Source: Bacteroidota bacterium
Lineage (GTDB): Bacteria; Bacteroidota; Bacteroidia; Bacteroidales; F082
Direction of reading: 5' to 3'
NCBI GenBank assembly: GCA_016845105.1
Contig: JAERTF010000047.1
Coordinates: forward strand, 82,329 to 146,328
DNA length: 64,000 bases
The notes beneath the pieces are model-generated. The model saw only the letters and a list, made by a program, of their open reading frames with translations, did no database searches and was not told the DNA's origin. A program made the position numbers and the translations under genes. This document shows, piece after piece, positions 45,988-54,476 of the stretch. Numbering within the stretch: position 1 is the first letter of the stretch; each line of letters begins with the position of its first letter.

Positions 45988-47085
45988 ATGACACAGGAAC
46001 TTCCCCAGCGCAAGATTATTCACATTGATATGGATGCCTTCTATGCATCTGTTGAACAGATGGATAACCCGGAGCTAGCAGGTAAGCCTGTTGCTGTTGG
46101 GGGAGGATCTGAAAGAGGTGTTGTTGCAGCTGCCAGTTATGAAGCCAGGAAGTTTGGAATAAGGTCAGCCATGTCGGGAAAGTTAGCAATTAAGAAATGT
46201 CCAAACCTGATTTTTGTTGTACCCCGTTTTGAAAGATATAAGGAGTTATCACTTCAAATAAGAAATATCTTCTTAGATTATTCCGATTTGGTGGAACCAT
46301 TATCATTGGATGAGGCTTTTATAGATGTTACAGAGAATAAAATAAAAAACCCTTCGGCGGGTAATATTGCAAAAGAAATTCGTCAGCGCATTTTTGATGA
46401 GGTAGGGTTAAGGGCGTCAGCAGGTATATCAATAAATAAATTTACTGCAAAGATAGCATCCGATATTAACAAACCCAACGGTCAGAAAACCATATTACCC
46501 AATGAAGTAATTCCTTTTCTGGAAAAATTGCCCATCGAAAAATTCTTTGGGGTTGGAAAGGTTACTGCAAAAAAGATGAACGGTCTCGGAATATTTACTG
46601 GTTCCGACTTAAAAATGAAAGACTTGGGCTTCCTAATATCACATTTTGGTAAATCAGGTAAGCATTATTATAATATTGTTCGTGGTATTCAGCAAAGTGA
46701 GGTTAAGCCAAATAGAATACGTAAATCCATAGCTTCAGAAAACACTTTTATAACAGATATAGAAGCAGAGGATGAAATATTAGAAAAGCTATCTGCAATT
46801 GCCAAAGAGCTAGAGAAAAGGATGCTAAAATCCAATGTCAAAGGAAAAACTATCACAGTAAAAATCAAATACAGTGATTTTACAATACAAACAAGAAGCA
46901 AAACAATTGAACATTTTGTAAATAAAAAAGACGATTTTTTCAACACAATAATTGTGCTTATTGAGCAAGAAAAAATGAAAGCACCTGTCAGGCTACTGGG
47001 TATATCCATTAGTAATCTAGATACCATAGAACCAGAAAACTATTTTGGACAGTTAAAAATTAAATTTGATCAATCGGTATTTTAA
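45988..47085 (+). CDS. dinB: DNA polymerase IV (Y-family translesion polymerase)
   Basis: 365 residues. The first catalytic carboxylate is in HIDMDAFYASVE, where Phe18 is the likely steric-gate residue; the second pair is in SLDEAFIDVT. The finger/palm segment ASYEARKFGIRSAM, the helix-hairpin-helix region (PIEKFFGVGKVTAKKMNGLGI) and a little-finger domain follow. It copies across damaged bases and lacks proofreading. The C-terminal residues NYFGQLKIKFDQ may be the beta-clamp-binding tail. It is third in the glgB-SGNH-dinB run; no LexA-like box was recognised upstream. Confidence 0.94.
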   Translation: MTQELPQRKIIHIDMDAFYASVEQMDNPELAGKPVAVGGGSERGVVAAASYEARKFGIRSAMSGKLAIKKCPNLIFVVPRFERYKELSLQIRNIFLDYSDLVEPLSLDEAFIDVTENKIKNPSAGNIAKEIRQRIFDEVGLRASAGISINKFTAKIASDINKPNGQKTILPNEVIPFLEKLPIEKFFGVGKVTAKKMNGLGIFTGSDLKMKDLGFLISHFGKSGKHYYNIVRGIQQSEVKPNRIRKSIASENTFITDIEAEDEILEKLSAIAKELEKRMLKSNVKGKTITVKIKYSDFTIQTRSKTIEHFVNKKDDFFNTIIVLIEQEKMKAPVRLLGISISNLDTIEPENYFGQLKIKFDQSVF

Positions 47086-47092
47086 CAATAAG

Positions 47093-47566
47093 CTATTTAT
47101 TCGAGAATAGTTTAATGGCATTTTTAACGAACTCCATGGGCATATTTGTTATTTCTGCTATTTGTTCAATTAGCAAACCTTCTTTGGCTAATCGATATGA
47201 CAGATGATCCAAAGTTTCTCCAACTTCTATCATATTTTCATCTGGATCATAAAATCGCACAACCTTTTGTCGCCATGGCTGTTCCATTAAATCGTGTACA
47301 AATACAACTTTGTTTTCCTTTAACCGTATTACAAGTTCTTCAACATTATCATATTCAAAATAAAGTTCAAAGTTATTACCTCCTTGCCTTATTTTTTTAT
47401 TGTTGACTAGCTTTTTAAAATGTGATCGTAGATGTATGGCAAAGTCTCCATGGAAAGTAATATTTTCACCAAAATCAAATTTGACTTCTTGTCCTAACAA
47501 TGATTCATAAAATTGACGAGAGCGTTCCATATCAGACACAGTTACTAAAGGGCATATAAACTTCAT
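47093..47566 (-). CDS. VOC-superfamily (glyoxalase/dioxygenase-like) protein
   Basis: 157 residues, starting at the family-typical FICPLVTVSDMERSRQFYESLLG. It has paired beta-alpha-beta-beta-beta units and the late Glu in ENMIEVGETLDHL. The N-terminal metal-ligand His or Glu of true glyoxalases is not evident (FICP), so the metal site looks incomplete and the catalytic type is unclear. An extra 25-residue C-terminal helix (LAKEGLLIEQIAEITNMPMEFV) looks like a small HTH-type sequence and is unusual. Convergent with dinB. Confidence 0.75.
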   Translation of the reverse strand: MKFICPLVTVSDMERSRQFYESLLGQEVKFDFGENITFHGDFAIHLRSHFKKLVNNKKIRQGGNNFELYFEYDNVEELVIRLKENKVVFVHDLMEQPWRQKVVRFYDPDENMIEVGETLDHLSYRLAKEGLLIEQIAEITNMPMEFVKNAIKLFSNK

Positions 47567-47667
47567 ATTATAAACTTGTTTTTACTAAAGTATAAAAAGT
47601 CTATTTCATGATATCAATACTTCTTAAAAACTGTATTCTAACACTTGAGTCTAGCAACCCAAAACAA

Positions 47668-48087
47668 CTATCTTTTCTTTGTCCAAGCACCAAGAATAAA
47701 CCCGTTGATTGTAAATCCAACCATTGAAAAACCGCCAATTATCCATGCAAGTCCGTACGGAGCCTGGGCAAACATATTGTTAACCATAGTAGTGAGGAAG
47801 ATTAAAACAAATGCTATTACCAAACCTAGCAATGCACCTTTAAACCCAGTATTAATACCAATTTTAGAAAACAACCATGCTAATAAATACATCGATGCTA
47901 CACTTGAAACAACGTTACTTATCCAAATTCCCATTGCCCCATCCATGTTTTCAGCATCGGCCATTGTAAGACCAACAAACTCCATCCATTGTTCACCAAA
48001 AAGAGGTCCATACCAAACAAAACCCAATGCAAAAAGTACTACTACGCCTACCCAAATGGCACCATGATTAATTTTTAAATTTTCCAT
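47668..48087 (-). CDS. DUF1761-family membrane protein
   Basis: 139 residues with four hydrophobic helices. The N-terminal motif VVLFALGFVWYGPLFGEQWM is the DUF1761 signature and the end FTINGFILGAW fits. Function unknown across the family. It is a monocistronic gene with one of the best promoter matches in the window. Confidence 0.82.
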   Translation of the reverse strand: MENLKINHGAIWVGVVVLFALGFVWYGPLFGEQWMEFVGLTMADAENMDGAMGIWISNVVSSVASMYLLAWLFSKIGINTGFKGALLGLVIAFVLIFLTTMVNNMFAQAPYGLAWIIGGFSMVGFTINGFILGAWTKKR

Positions 48088-48116
48088 TTTTGTGATTTTT
48101 AGTTGATTAATGCAAC

Positions 48117-48147
48117 CAAAAATAGCTGATTCTTATTTAACTACCAA
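48117..48147 (-). promoter_or_regulatory. Promoter of the DUF1761 gene
   Basis: On the minus strand TTG, 20 bp, then TATTTTTG: perfect -33 and -7 boxes with ideal spacing. The predicted transcript starts near 48110, 23 nt before the ATG. Confidence 0.75.
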
Positions 48148-48780
48148 ATTATTTTTAAAGATTCTAAATAGGAGAATTGATTTTTTACCGTAGAGTAGCA
48201 CTAAGTAATCCGCAAAGTAAAATGGAATCGTGATGTGATAGGATGCTTCAATCAACAAGTTATTATTCTAACAAATTGCAATGGGCAATGGCAGCAAATC
48301 CATGACATTATTGATACTGTAGTTTTGTTATATATGTAAAGAATAATCTCACATTATGTATTAAGATACATTCGGTTCGCCACCAATGACAACGACTTGT
48401 ATACGCCTGTATTTCTAGTAGTTATGGAAATAACTAACCGAATTTATTCATTAGGTTTTCTTTGTGGTTCTTTGTGAGTACTTTGTGGTAAAAAATTATA
48501 TTGATGATTAACCACAAAGTCACACTAAGGATTGAACAAAGTATCTCAAAGGAATATAAATACTACATATCCATACAGTTTTATAGTTTACTAACTGTGA
48601 TTCCGAAAGATTTCAACCGAATATTGTCATCATATTATGTGAGCCCCCTTTTTCCAAGGGTGTTGGGTCACAGTATAACACTAATACTTCAATTTCAGCA
48701 TATTGTTTCTCTGCACTAATCTCCGAAATACGTTGTCTACCTATGTGATAAAAAACTATGTACATGAAACCTAAAAAACC
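48148..48780. other. ~630-bp gap without a recognisable gene
   Basis: This stretch between the DUF1761 promoter and the radA promoter contains no convincing ORF or RNA gene. It holds the CTTTGTG repeat cluster at 48460-48519 (listed separately). CCCTTTTTCCAAGGG-like pairing near 48648-48662 forms a small hairpin. The two short ORFs here lack coding character. Confidence 0.5.
48460..48519. repeat. CTTTGTG direct repeats with inverted copy
   Basis: CTTTGTG occurs at 48460, 48470 and 48481 (period 10-11 bp, about one helical turn). CTTTGTGGT at 48481-48489 pairs exactly with ACCACAAAG at 48511-48519 across a 21-nt loop. The phasing would suit protein binding, but it could equally be a decayed intergenic repeat. 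Confidence 0.6.
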
Positions 48781-48788
48781 TAACTTTG
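48781..48788 (+). promoter_or_regulatory. -7 element immediately before radA
   Basis: TAACTTTG is a perfect TAnnTTTG and ends 7 bp before the radA ATG at 48796. If used, the transcript would be leaderless or nearly so. Confidence 0.5.
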
Positions 48789-48795
48789 TACTCAA

Positions 48796-50154
48796 ATGGC
48801 AAAAGCAAAAACAATATATTTCTGTTCAAACTGTGGGCATCAGTCTGGTAAATGGATCGGCAAATGTCCTTCATGCGGCGAATGGAATACTTTTGAAGAG
48901 GAAGTAATCTCAAAGCCAACTAAAAAGGATGCTGGTAATATTAAACTAATTAAATCAGTACCAACAGCTGTTCAGGATATTAGCTCGGGAAATGAAAAAA
49001 GAATAAACACAAATAGTATTGAGTTAAACAGAGTATTGGGTGGAGGACTGGTACTGGGTTCGGTTGTACTAATTGGTGGTGAGCCCGGAATTGGAAAGTC
49101 AACTCTACTCCTGCAGGTAGCACTCAATATGGTAGGTAAAAAAATTCTTTACATCTCTGGTGAAGAAAGTCAGCAACAAATAAAAATGCGCGCCGACAGA
49201 ATAGGAATACAAAATGTCGAATGCTACTTGCTAAATGAAACTTTCACCGACTCAATATTTAAACATTCCAAGAATGTAAAACCCGATTTGATTGTAATAG
49301 ACTCCATTCAAACCCTTCATACCGATATAATTGATTCATCACCAGGCAGCATATCACAAATTCGTGAAACTGCATCTCAGCTTCAGCGCTATGCCAAATC
49401 ATCTAATATTCCTGTTCTACTAATTGGACATATTACTAAAGACGGTAATCTAGCAGGGCCAAAGGTACTTGAGCATATGGTAGATACAGTACTACAATTT
49501 GAAGGCGATAGACATTATGGTTTTAGGATACTGAGGTCTGTAAAAAATCGTTTTGGTTCCACATCTGAACTTGGAATTTATGAGATGCAATCAAACGGAC
49601 TTCGTGAGGTTCTTAATCCAAGTGAAATACTTCTTTCCAATCGTGATGAGATTGCAAGTGGAGTTGCAATAGCAGCTATGGTAGAAGGCCAACGACCTTT
49701 GCTAATTGAAACCCAGGCCCTAATTAGTACGGCTGCCTTTGGAACACCACAGCGTTCATCAACTGGTTTTGACTTACGCAGACTAAATATGCTGTTGGCA
49801 GTATTGGAAAAACGTAGTGGTTTTAGAATAAGTTCAAAGGATGTTTTTCTTAACATAGCAGGTGGACTAAAGGTAGATGACCCAGCCATTGACATTGCAG
49901 TGGCAGCAGCAATAATTTCATCGTTGGAAGATGTTGAAATCCCGCCAAATATTTGCTTTGCCGGAGAAATTGGACTTTCTGGAGAAATCCGCACAGTATC
50001 ACATGTTGAAAATCGTATTAGCGAGGCCGAAAAACTTGGTTTTGAGAAAATCATTCTCTCAAAATACAGCTTGAAAAATATCAGCAAGAAAAGCTACAAA
50101 ATTGAGATTATTCCTGTAAGGAAGGTAAGGGACTTGGTTGAGGTATTGTTGTAG
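48796..50154 (+). CDS. radA: DNA repair protein RadA (Sms)
   Basis: 452 residues: an N-terminal C4 zinc finger (Cys10, Cys13, Cys24, Cys27), a RecA-like ATPase with Walker A GEPGIGKST (95-103) and Walker B LIVIDS, the RadA signature KNRFG (250-254), and a C-terminal Lon-protease-like domain (FLNIAGGLKVDDPAIDIAVA ... GEIGLSGEIRTVSHVENRI) that lacks protease activity in the family. RadA drives branch migration during recombination. Length and domain order are normal. Confidence 0.96.
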   Translation: MAKAKTIYFCSNCGHQSGKWIGKCPSCGEWNTFEEEVISKPTKKDAGNIKLIKSVPTAVQDISSGNEKRINTNSIELNRVLGGGLVLGSVVLIGGEPGIGKSTLLLQVALNMVGKKILYISGEESQQQIKMRADRIGIQNVECYLLNETFTDSIFKHSKNVKPDLIVIDSIQTLHTDIIDSSPGSISQIRETASQLQRYAKSSNIPVLLIGHITKDGNLAGPKVLEHMVDTVLQFEGDRHYGFRILRSVKNRFGSTSELGIYEMQSNGLREVLNPSEILLSNRDEIASGVAIAAMVEGQRPLLIETQALISTAAFGTPQRSSTGFDLRRLNMLLAVLEKRSGFRISSKDVFLNIAGGLKVDDPAIDIAVAAAIISSLEDVEIPPNICFAGEIGLSGEIRTVSHVENRISEAEKLGFEKIILSKYSLKNISKKSYKIEIIPVRKVRDLVEVLL

Positions 50155-50202
50155 GTGGAAATTCCTGATTTGGTGAAAGCTCATTAATCATTTCTAAATT
50201 CG

Positions 50203-50210
50203 TACATTTG
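50203..50210 (+). promoter_or_regulatory. -7 element of the M20 amidohydrolase gene
   Basis: TACATTTG is a perfect TAnnTTTG. The predicted transcript starts near 50217, so the ATG at 50231 is preferred over the GTG at 50225. Confidence 0.55.
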
Positions 50211-50230
50211 TTATCAAATCATTAGTGTTA

Positions 50231-51430
50231 ATGGACAAATTACAAGTTAAAGAAACCGTTTCGGAAATATCAGATCAACTCATTAAGATAAGAAGGCATC
50301 TGCATGCAAATCCTGAACTAAGTTTTCATGAAGAAAAAACAGCTGACTATATCTCAAAACTACTATCTGAATGGGATATTCCACACGAGACCAATATTGG
50401 CGGATATGGAATAGCGGGTTTGGTTAAAGGCAAAAACCCTGGCTCAAAGGTGATTGCGTTGCGTGCCGATATGGATGCCCTCCCAATTACCGAAGAAAAC
50501 AATGTTGATTATTGCTCTACCAAAAATGGGATTATGCATGCATGTGGTCATGATGTTCATATGACTTGTTTGCTTGGAGCTATAAAAGTATTATCTGAAA
50601 ATAAGGATTCATTCGAAGGAACAATTAAGTTCATTTTTCAACCTGCCGAAGAATCACTTCCGGGAGGTGCAATAAAAATGATTGAAGAGGGAGTTCTGGA
50701 AAATCCAGCACCAGTGTTAATTATAGGCCAACATGTTTTCCCAGAACTTGAGATTGGAAAAGTTGGAATAAAGGCAGGTGTTTATATGGCATCTTCAGAT
50801 GAAGTAAACCTTACGATAAAAGGAAGAGGAGGACATGCAGCAATACCGTCAAGTTTTGACGACACCATATTATCAGCTTCGGAGATTATTGTAAAAGTAA
50901 AAGAAGCGGTTAAAGAGCAATCCCCGAAAGGGTTTCCAACAGTACTTTCATTTGGCAAGATAATAGCTGATGGAGCATTTAATGTTATCCCATCAGAGGT
51001 AAAAATCATTGGTACTTTTAGAACCTTTGATGAAGGCTGGAGAAAGAAAGTTCACTCTATTATTGATAATATTTCTGCTAAGGTTGCTAAAAAACACAAT
51101 ACCACTTGCGATGTATTTATTGTTAGTGGCTACCCCGTTCTGGAAAATAATAATGATTTAACAATTGCATTTAAAAAAGCTGCCTCGGAATTTCTTGGAG
51201 AAAAAAATGTAGTTGAACTAGAAGTTAGAACTACTGTTGAAGACTTTGCCAGATACACTCAAATAATTCCAGGTGTTTTTTACCGACTTGGAATCGCAAA
51301 CCAAGAAAAAGGAATAACCTCGAACCTCCATTCACCAACTTTTAATGTGGATGAGAAGAGCATTGAAATAGGAACCGGTCTGATGATTTGGAATGCCTTG
51401 GAAATCTTAAACAATATCGTTACAAAATAA
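50231..51430 (+). CDS. M20-family amidohydrolase (HipO/AbgA/N-acyl-amino-acid type)
   Basis: About 399 residues. Metal-site residues are Cys105 and His107 in MHACGHDVHMT, the Glu pair in FQPAEES (near 140), and His in GQHVFPELEIG. The dimerisation/lid domain begins at GRGGHAAIPSSFDDTI. This is the peptidase M20D layout of hippurate- and indole-acetyl-amino-acid hydrolases. It removes an acyl group from an amino acid or small peptide in the cytoplasm; the substrate is not determined by sequence. The gene is 79 bp upstream of mtnA. Confidence 0.9.
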   Translation: MDKLQVKETVSEISDQLIKIRRHLHANPELSFHEEKTADYISKLLSEWDIPHETNIGGYGIAGLVKGKNPGSKVIALRADMDALPITEENNVDYCSTKNGIMHACGHDVHMTCLLGAIKVLSENKDSFEGTIKFIFQPAEESLPGGAIKMIEEGVLENPAPVLIIGQHVFPELEIGKVGIKAGVYMASSDEVNLTIKGRGGHAAIPSSFDDTILSASEIIVKVKEAVKEQSPKGFPTVLSFGKIIADGAFNVIPSEVKIIGTFRTFDEGWRKKVHSIIDNISAKVAKKHNTTCDVFIVSGYPVLENNNDLTIAFKKAASEFLGEKNVVELEVRTTVEDFARYTQIIPGVFYRLGIANQEKGITSNLHSPTFNVDEKSIEIGTGLMIWNALEILNNIVTK

Positions 51431-51509
51431 ATTATGACAACTATGTTAAAAATATTCATTCACAAGTCACAAGCCACTACTCCCGATACACAATTCACAA
51501 CTCACTAAC

Positions 51510-52568
51510 ATGATAGTAAACGATAAACTTTACCAAACAGTCTGGATTGAAGGTAGTTCTGTTTTCATGATTCAACAAAACCAATTACCCTATAATTTTG
51601 AGATTCATGAATGCCCTACATACTGGGATACATGCATGGCTATTACTGATATGACCATACGTGGAGCAGGTGCAATTGGAGCAGCAGCAGGTTATGCTAT
51701 GGCACAGGCTTTTTTACAATTTAGAGATGACCCTGAAAAAGCTGTAAAGGTTAGGGAAGCCAGGCTAGACATTGAGAATACACGACCAACTGCTCGTAAT
51801 CTATTTTATGCAGTAGAAAGGGTTTACCATGCAGGATTAATTTCGGCTGAAAGTTCAGTTGTAGAAGCTCAAAAGGTTGCACAAAAGGATAGTGCCGATT
51901 CAAAAAGAATTGGAGAACTTGGTAGTGACCTTTTTAAGAAAAAAGCAAATATACTGACTCATTGTAATGCTGGATGGCTTGCATTTGTGGATTACGGTAC
52001 TGCATTGGCACCAATTTACCTTGCTGCAAAACAAGGCAAAGATGTTTTTGTATATGTTGACGAAACTCGCCCACGGAATCAGGGAGGAAAGCTAACAGCA
52101 TGGGAACTACATAATAACAATATACCTCATGTGATTATTCCAGATAATGCAGCCGCAACATTGATGGCAAAAGGAAAAATTGATTTTGTTATTGTTGGGG
52201 CCGACAGAATTGCAGCTAATGGAGATGTTGCAAATAAAATAGGGACACTGGGCAGAGCGATCCTGGCAAACGAATTTAATATTCCTTTTTATGTGGCAGC
52301 TCCAACATCCACAATTGACATTAACTGTTCAACGGGCAAAGAAATCCCCATTGAAGAACGTGATCAGGAGGAAATTCTATATCAATCGGGTATTGATAAA
52401 AATGGTAATCCGGTGCAGGTATTAGTTTGCTCTCCTGGATCTAAAGCACTTAACCTGGCATTTGATGTTACCCCTGCAAAATATATCACAGGAATCATTA
52501 CCGAAAAAGGTATTGTTAGTGCTCATCATAACTCCATAAAAAAACTAATGGATGAAATCGATGAATAA
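51510..52568 (+). CDS. mtnA: S-methyl-5-thioribose-1-phosphate isomerase
   Basis: 352 residues of the eIF2B-like MtnA family. Signature residues: RGAGAIGAAAGYAM (phosphate loop), Cys152 in THCNAGWLAFVDYGTA, ETRPRNQGGKLTAWEL, and Asp232 in VGADRIAANGDVANKIGT. The Cys/Asp pair is the catalytic pair of MtnA, which separates it from plain eIF2B subunits and from ribose-1,5-bisphosphate isomerase. It works in methionine salvage from methylthioadenosine. No other salvage genes adjoin it. It overlaps the Nudix gene by 8 bp. Confidence 0.9.
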   Translation: MIVNDKLYQTVWIEGSSVFMIQQNQLPYNFEIHECPTYWDTCMAITDMTIRGAGAIGAAAGYAMAQAFLQFRDDPEKAVKVREARLDIENTRPTARNLFYAVERVYHAGLISAESSVVEAQKVAQKDSADSKRIGELGSDLFKKKANILTHCNAGWLAFVDYGTALAPIYLAAKQGKDVFVYVDETRPRNQGGKLTAWELHNNNIPHVIIPDNAAATLMAKGKIDFVIVGADRIAANGDVANKIGTLGRAILANEFNIPFYVAAPTSTIDINCSTGKEIPIEERDQEEILYQSGIDKNGNPVQVLVCSPGSKALNLAFDVTPAKYITGIITEKGIVSAHHNSIKKLMDEIDE

Positions 52569-52995
52569 GTTTAGCTATTGTTATAAATATCCTCGTCCGG
52601 CAGTTACAGTTGATATCATCATTATTAAAAATCCGTGTAACAATCCCGAAATATTACTTATTCAACGACTAAACCCTCCTTTTAAAGATGGTTGGGCTAT
52701 ACCCGGAGGTTTTGTTGATATGGATGAAACCCTCGAACGAGCAGCAGAAAGGGAACTTAAAGAGGAAACCGGATTATCTGGAATTATCCTTAGTCAGTTT
52801 AAATCTTACAGTGCTGTTGATAGAGACCCTCGAGGAAGAACAATTTCAATTGTTTTCATGGGCATTGCACCAATGGAATCGAAAATAATGGCCGGCGATG
52901 ATGCCAAAAATGCAAATTGGTTTAAATTAAACAACCTACCTGAACTTGCTTTCGATCATAATCAAATTATTAGTGAAGCAATGCAAAACCTATAG
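52561..52995 (+). CDS. Nudix hydrolase (ADP-ribose pyrophosphatase-like)
   Basis: 144 residues from the ATG at 52561, which overlaps the mtnA stop in GATGAATAA and indicates translational coupling; an ATG at 52552 is also possible. The Nudix box is complete (GGFVDMDETLERAAERELKE, then ETGL). The SAVDRDPRGRTISIVFMG segment after the box is typical of the ADP-ribose/NDP-sugar branch (COG1051). It hydrolyses a nucleoside diphosphate linked to another moiety. The tight coupling to mtnA is its only functional hint. Confidence 0.9.
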   Translation: MNKFSYCYKYPRPAVTVDIIIIKNPCNNPEILLIQRLNPPFKDGWAIPGGFVDMDETLERAAERELKEETGLSGIILSQFKSYSAVDRDPRGRTISIVFMGIAPMESKIMAGDDAKNANWFKLNNLPELAFDHNQIISEAMQNL

Positions 52996-53076
52996 ATAGT
53001 AGCACGCACATGTGAGTCCATAATGATTCTTGAGAGATATTTTTTCGTAATTTTATAGTCTGCAAACATAAAAACA

Positions 53077-53991
53077 ATGGATTATAAAGACTATTATAAT
53101 ATTCTAGGTGTTACTAAAACGGCTAAAAAAGATGAGATAAAAAAAGCCTACCGGAATCTTGCAAAAAAATATCATCCCGATAAAACCAATGGTGATAAAG
53201 CACTTGAGGAGAAGTTCAAAGAAATCTCTGAAGCATATGAAGTACTAAGCAATGATGAGAATAGGAAAAAATATGATGATTTAGGTGCCAACTGGAAAAA
53301 CCAGCAGCAGCAAGGTGAGCCAGGTGGTGGATTTGATTATTCTCAATACTATTCAAATACAGGAGGTCAGGGAAGCCATCAATCATTTGAAGGTGATCCT
53401 GAAATGTTTTCTGATTTCTTTAATAATATTTTTGGTGGAGGATATTCAGCTGGAGGTTCAGGGCGTAGGCAAGTTCCACGAAAGGGACAAGATTACATTG
53501 CCGAAATGGAGATGACACTTGAAGAAGCTTATCATGGTGGGGTAAGAATAATAAATATCAATGGCAAAAAGCTAAGAATAAAAACAAAACCGGGAACGAA
53601 AGATAAGCAGAAGATTAAATTGGCCGGAAAGGGAAGCCTTGGAATTGCTGGTGGAAAGCCTGGTGATTTACTCATTACAATTCATGTATTACCAAACTCT
53701 AAATTTAAACGAAAAGGAAATAACCTATTTGTTGACCTGCAAATAGATATGTATACTGCTGTTCTGGGAGGTAAAATTGAAGTGCCAACTCTAAACGGAA
53801 ATGTAAATATGACTATTCCCAAAGGTACACAAGGTGGCAAATCCCTGAGACTAAAAGGTAAAGGAATGCCAGTTTATGGAAAAAAAACTGAACACGGGGA
53901 TTTATATGTTAAAACCAATATTGTAATACCTACAAACCTAAACGAAAAGCAAGAAGAGCTATTTAATGAATTAAAAAAACTTGAATCATGA
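53077..53991 (+). CDS. cbpA: Class B (CbpA-like) DnaJ co-chaperone
   Basis: 304 residues. It has a J domain at 1-70 with the HPD tripeptide at 33-35 (KKYHPDKTNGD), a Gly/Phe-rich linker with Asp-Pro and FGGG motifs, and two C-terminal beta-barrel substrate-binding domains (GVRIININGKKLRIKTKPG ... NVNMTIPKGTQGGKSLRLKG). No zinc-finger cysteines, hence class B like CbpA. It stimulates DnaK ATPase. Its last four bases overlap the next ORF (ATGA), where CbpM, the inhibitor of CbpA, is found in many genomes. Confidence 0.9.
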   Translation: MDYKDYYNILGVTKTAKKDEIKKAYRNLAKKYHPDKTNGDKALEEKFKEISEAYEVLSNDENRKKYDDLGANWKNQQQQGEPGGGFDYSQYYSNTGGQGSHQSFEGDPEMFSDFFNNIFGGGYSAGGSGRRQVPRKGQDYIAEMEMTLEEAYHGGVRIININGKKLRIKTKPGTKDKQKIKLAGKGSLGIAGGKPGDLLITIHVLPNSKFKRKGNNLFVDLQIDMYTAVLGGKIEVPTLNGNVNMTIPKGTQGGKSLRLKGKGMPVYGKKTEHGDLYVKTNIVIPTNLNEKQEELFNELKKLES

Positions 53992-54350
53992 GCACTCTAA
54001 TTAGAATTGAACATGTACATCATAGACAACCTTTGTTTGATTTTGTTAACGCCGTAGTCGAATCACAATTAAAGCATTACGCATCTGATTTATTTCCCGA
54101 ATTGGAAATGAACGATATGGATATATTAAATCATTCTTTGGCAAGAGCACAACAGGTTTGTACAACACTAAACATCCCAATAAAAGAGCATTTTAAGAAA
54201 ATATATCGAACTTCTGAAAATAATGTCTATTGCGACTATAAGCTATCGAACACAGCATATATATTGGTAAGTTTAAACGGCGATGTCAACATGAAAAAAG
54301 TAGCACAAATACAGTTGGAGCTTGCTAATTCATTACTTGGAAAATTATAA
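53988..54350 (+). CDS. Unknown 120-residue protein translationally coupled to the DnaJ-like gene
   Basis: The ATG overlaps the stop of the co-chaperone gene by four bases. The protein is predicted mostly helical, with a conserved-looking opening LIRIEHVHHRQPLFDFVNAV and an internal NHSLARAQQVCTTLNIPIKEHFKKIY. It occupies the position of the CbpM modulator, but I cannot see the MerR-like winged HTH sequence of CbpM in it. Possibilities are a distinct co-chaperone modulator or an unrelated passenger. Function not known. It ends 37 bp before the cassette-array boundary at 54387. Confidence 0.7.
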   Translation: MSTLIRIEHVHHRQPLFDFVNAVVESQLKHYASDLFPELEMNDMDILNHSLARAQQVCTTLNIPIKEHFKKIYRTSENNVYCDYKLSNTAYILVSLNGDVNMKKVAQIQLELANSLLGKL

Positions 54351-54386
54351 TAGAATAATAATTTGAGTAGTTGTTTATACACAAAA

Positions 54387-54396
54387 GTTGTAAAAC
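54387..54396 (+). other. Left boundary of the cassette array
   Basis: GTTGTAAAAC here is the exact reverse complement of GTTTTACAAC at 55727-55736, the left box of the first attC-like site. Extending the match to 14 nt costs one mismatch (GTTGTAAAACATAC against GTTGTAAAACGTAC). TATACACAAAA just upstream resembles the right arm of the other sites, as in an attI or partial attC. Confidence 0.65.
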
Positions 54397-54413
54397 ATAC
54401 AGTAAAGGTAGAG

Positions 54414-54443
54414 CTAAACATTTAGTCCCTCAAATTTGTTTAG
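54414..54443. promoter_or_regulatory. Inverted repeat in the leader of cassette 1
   Basis: CTAAACA (54414-54420) and TGTTTAG (54437-54443) form a 7-bp inverted repeat with a 16-bp spacer, 34 bp before the hydrolase ATG. It could be an operator for a cassette-borne promoter; no TAnnTTTG is perfect here. Confidence 0.35.
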
Positions 54444-54476
54444 TTATGAATTAATAATTAATAAAGACGAACAACT

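Noticed and set aside
47645..48067. 140-codon ORF antisense to the DUF1761 gene
   Set aside because: The minus-strand gene has a recognised family, a signature motif and an ideal promoter; the plus-strand frame has none.
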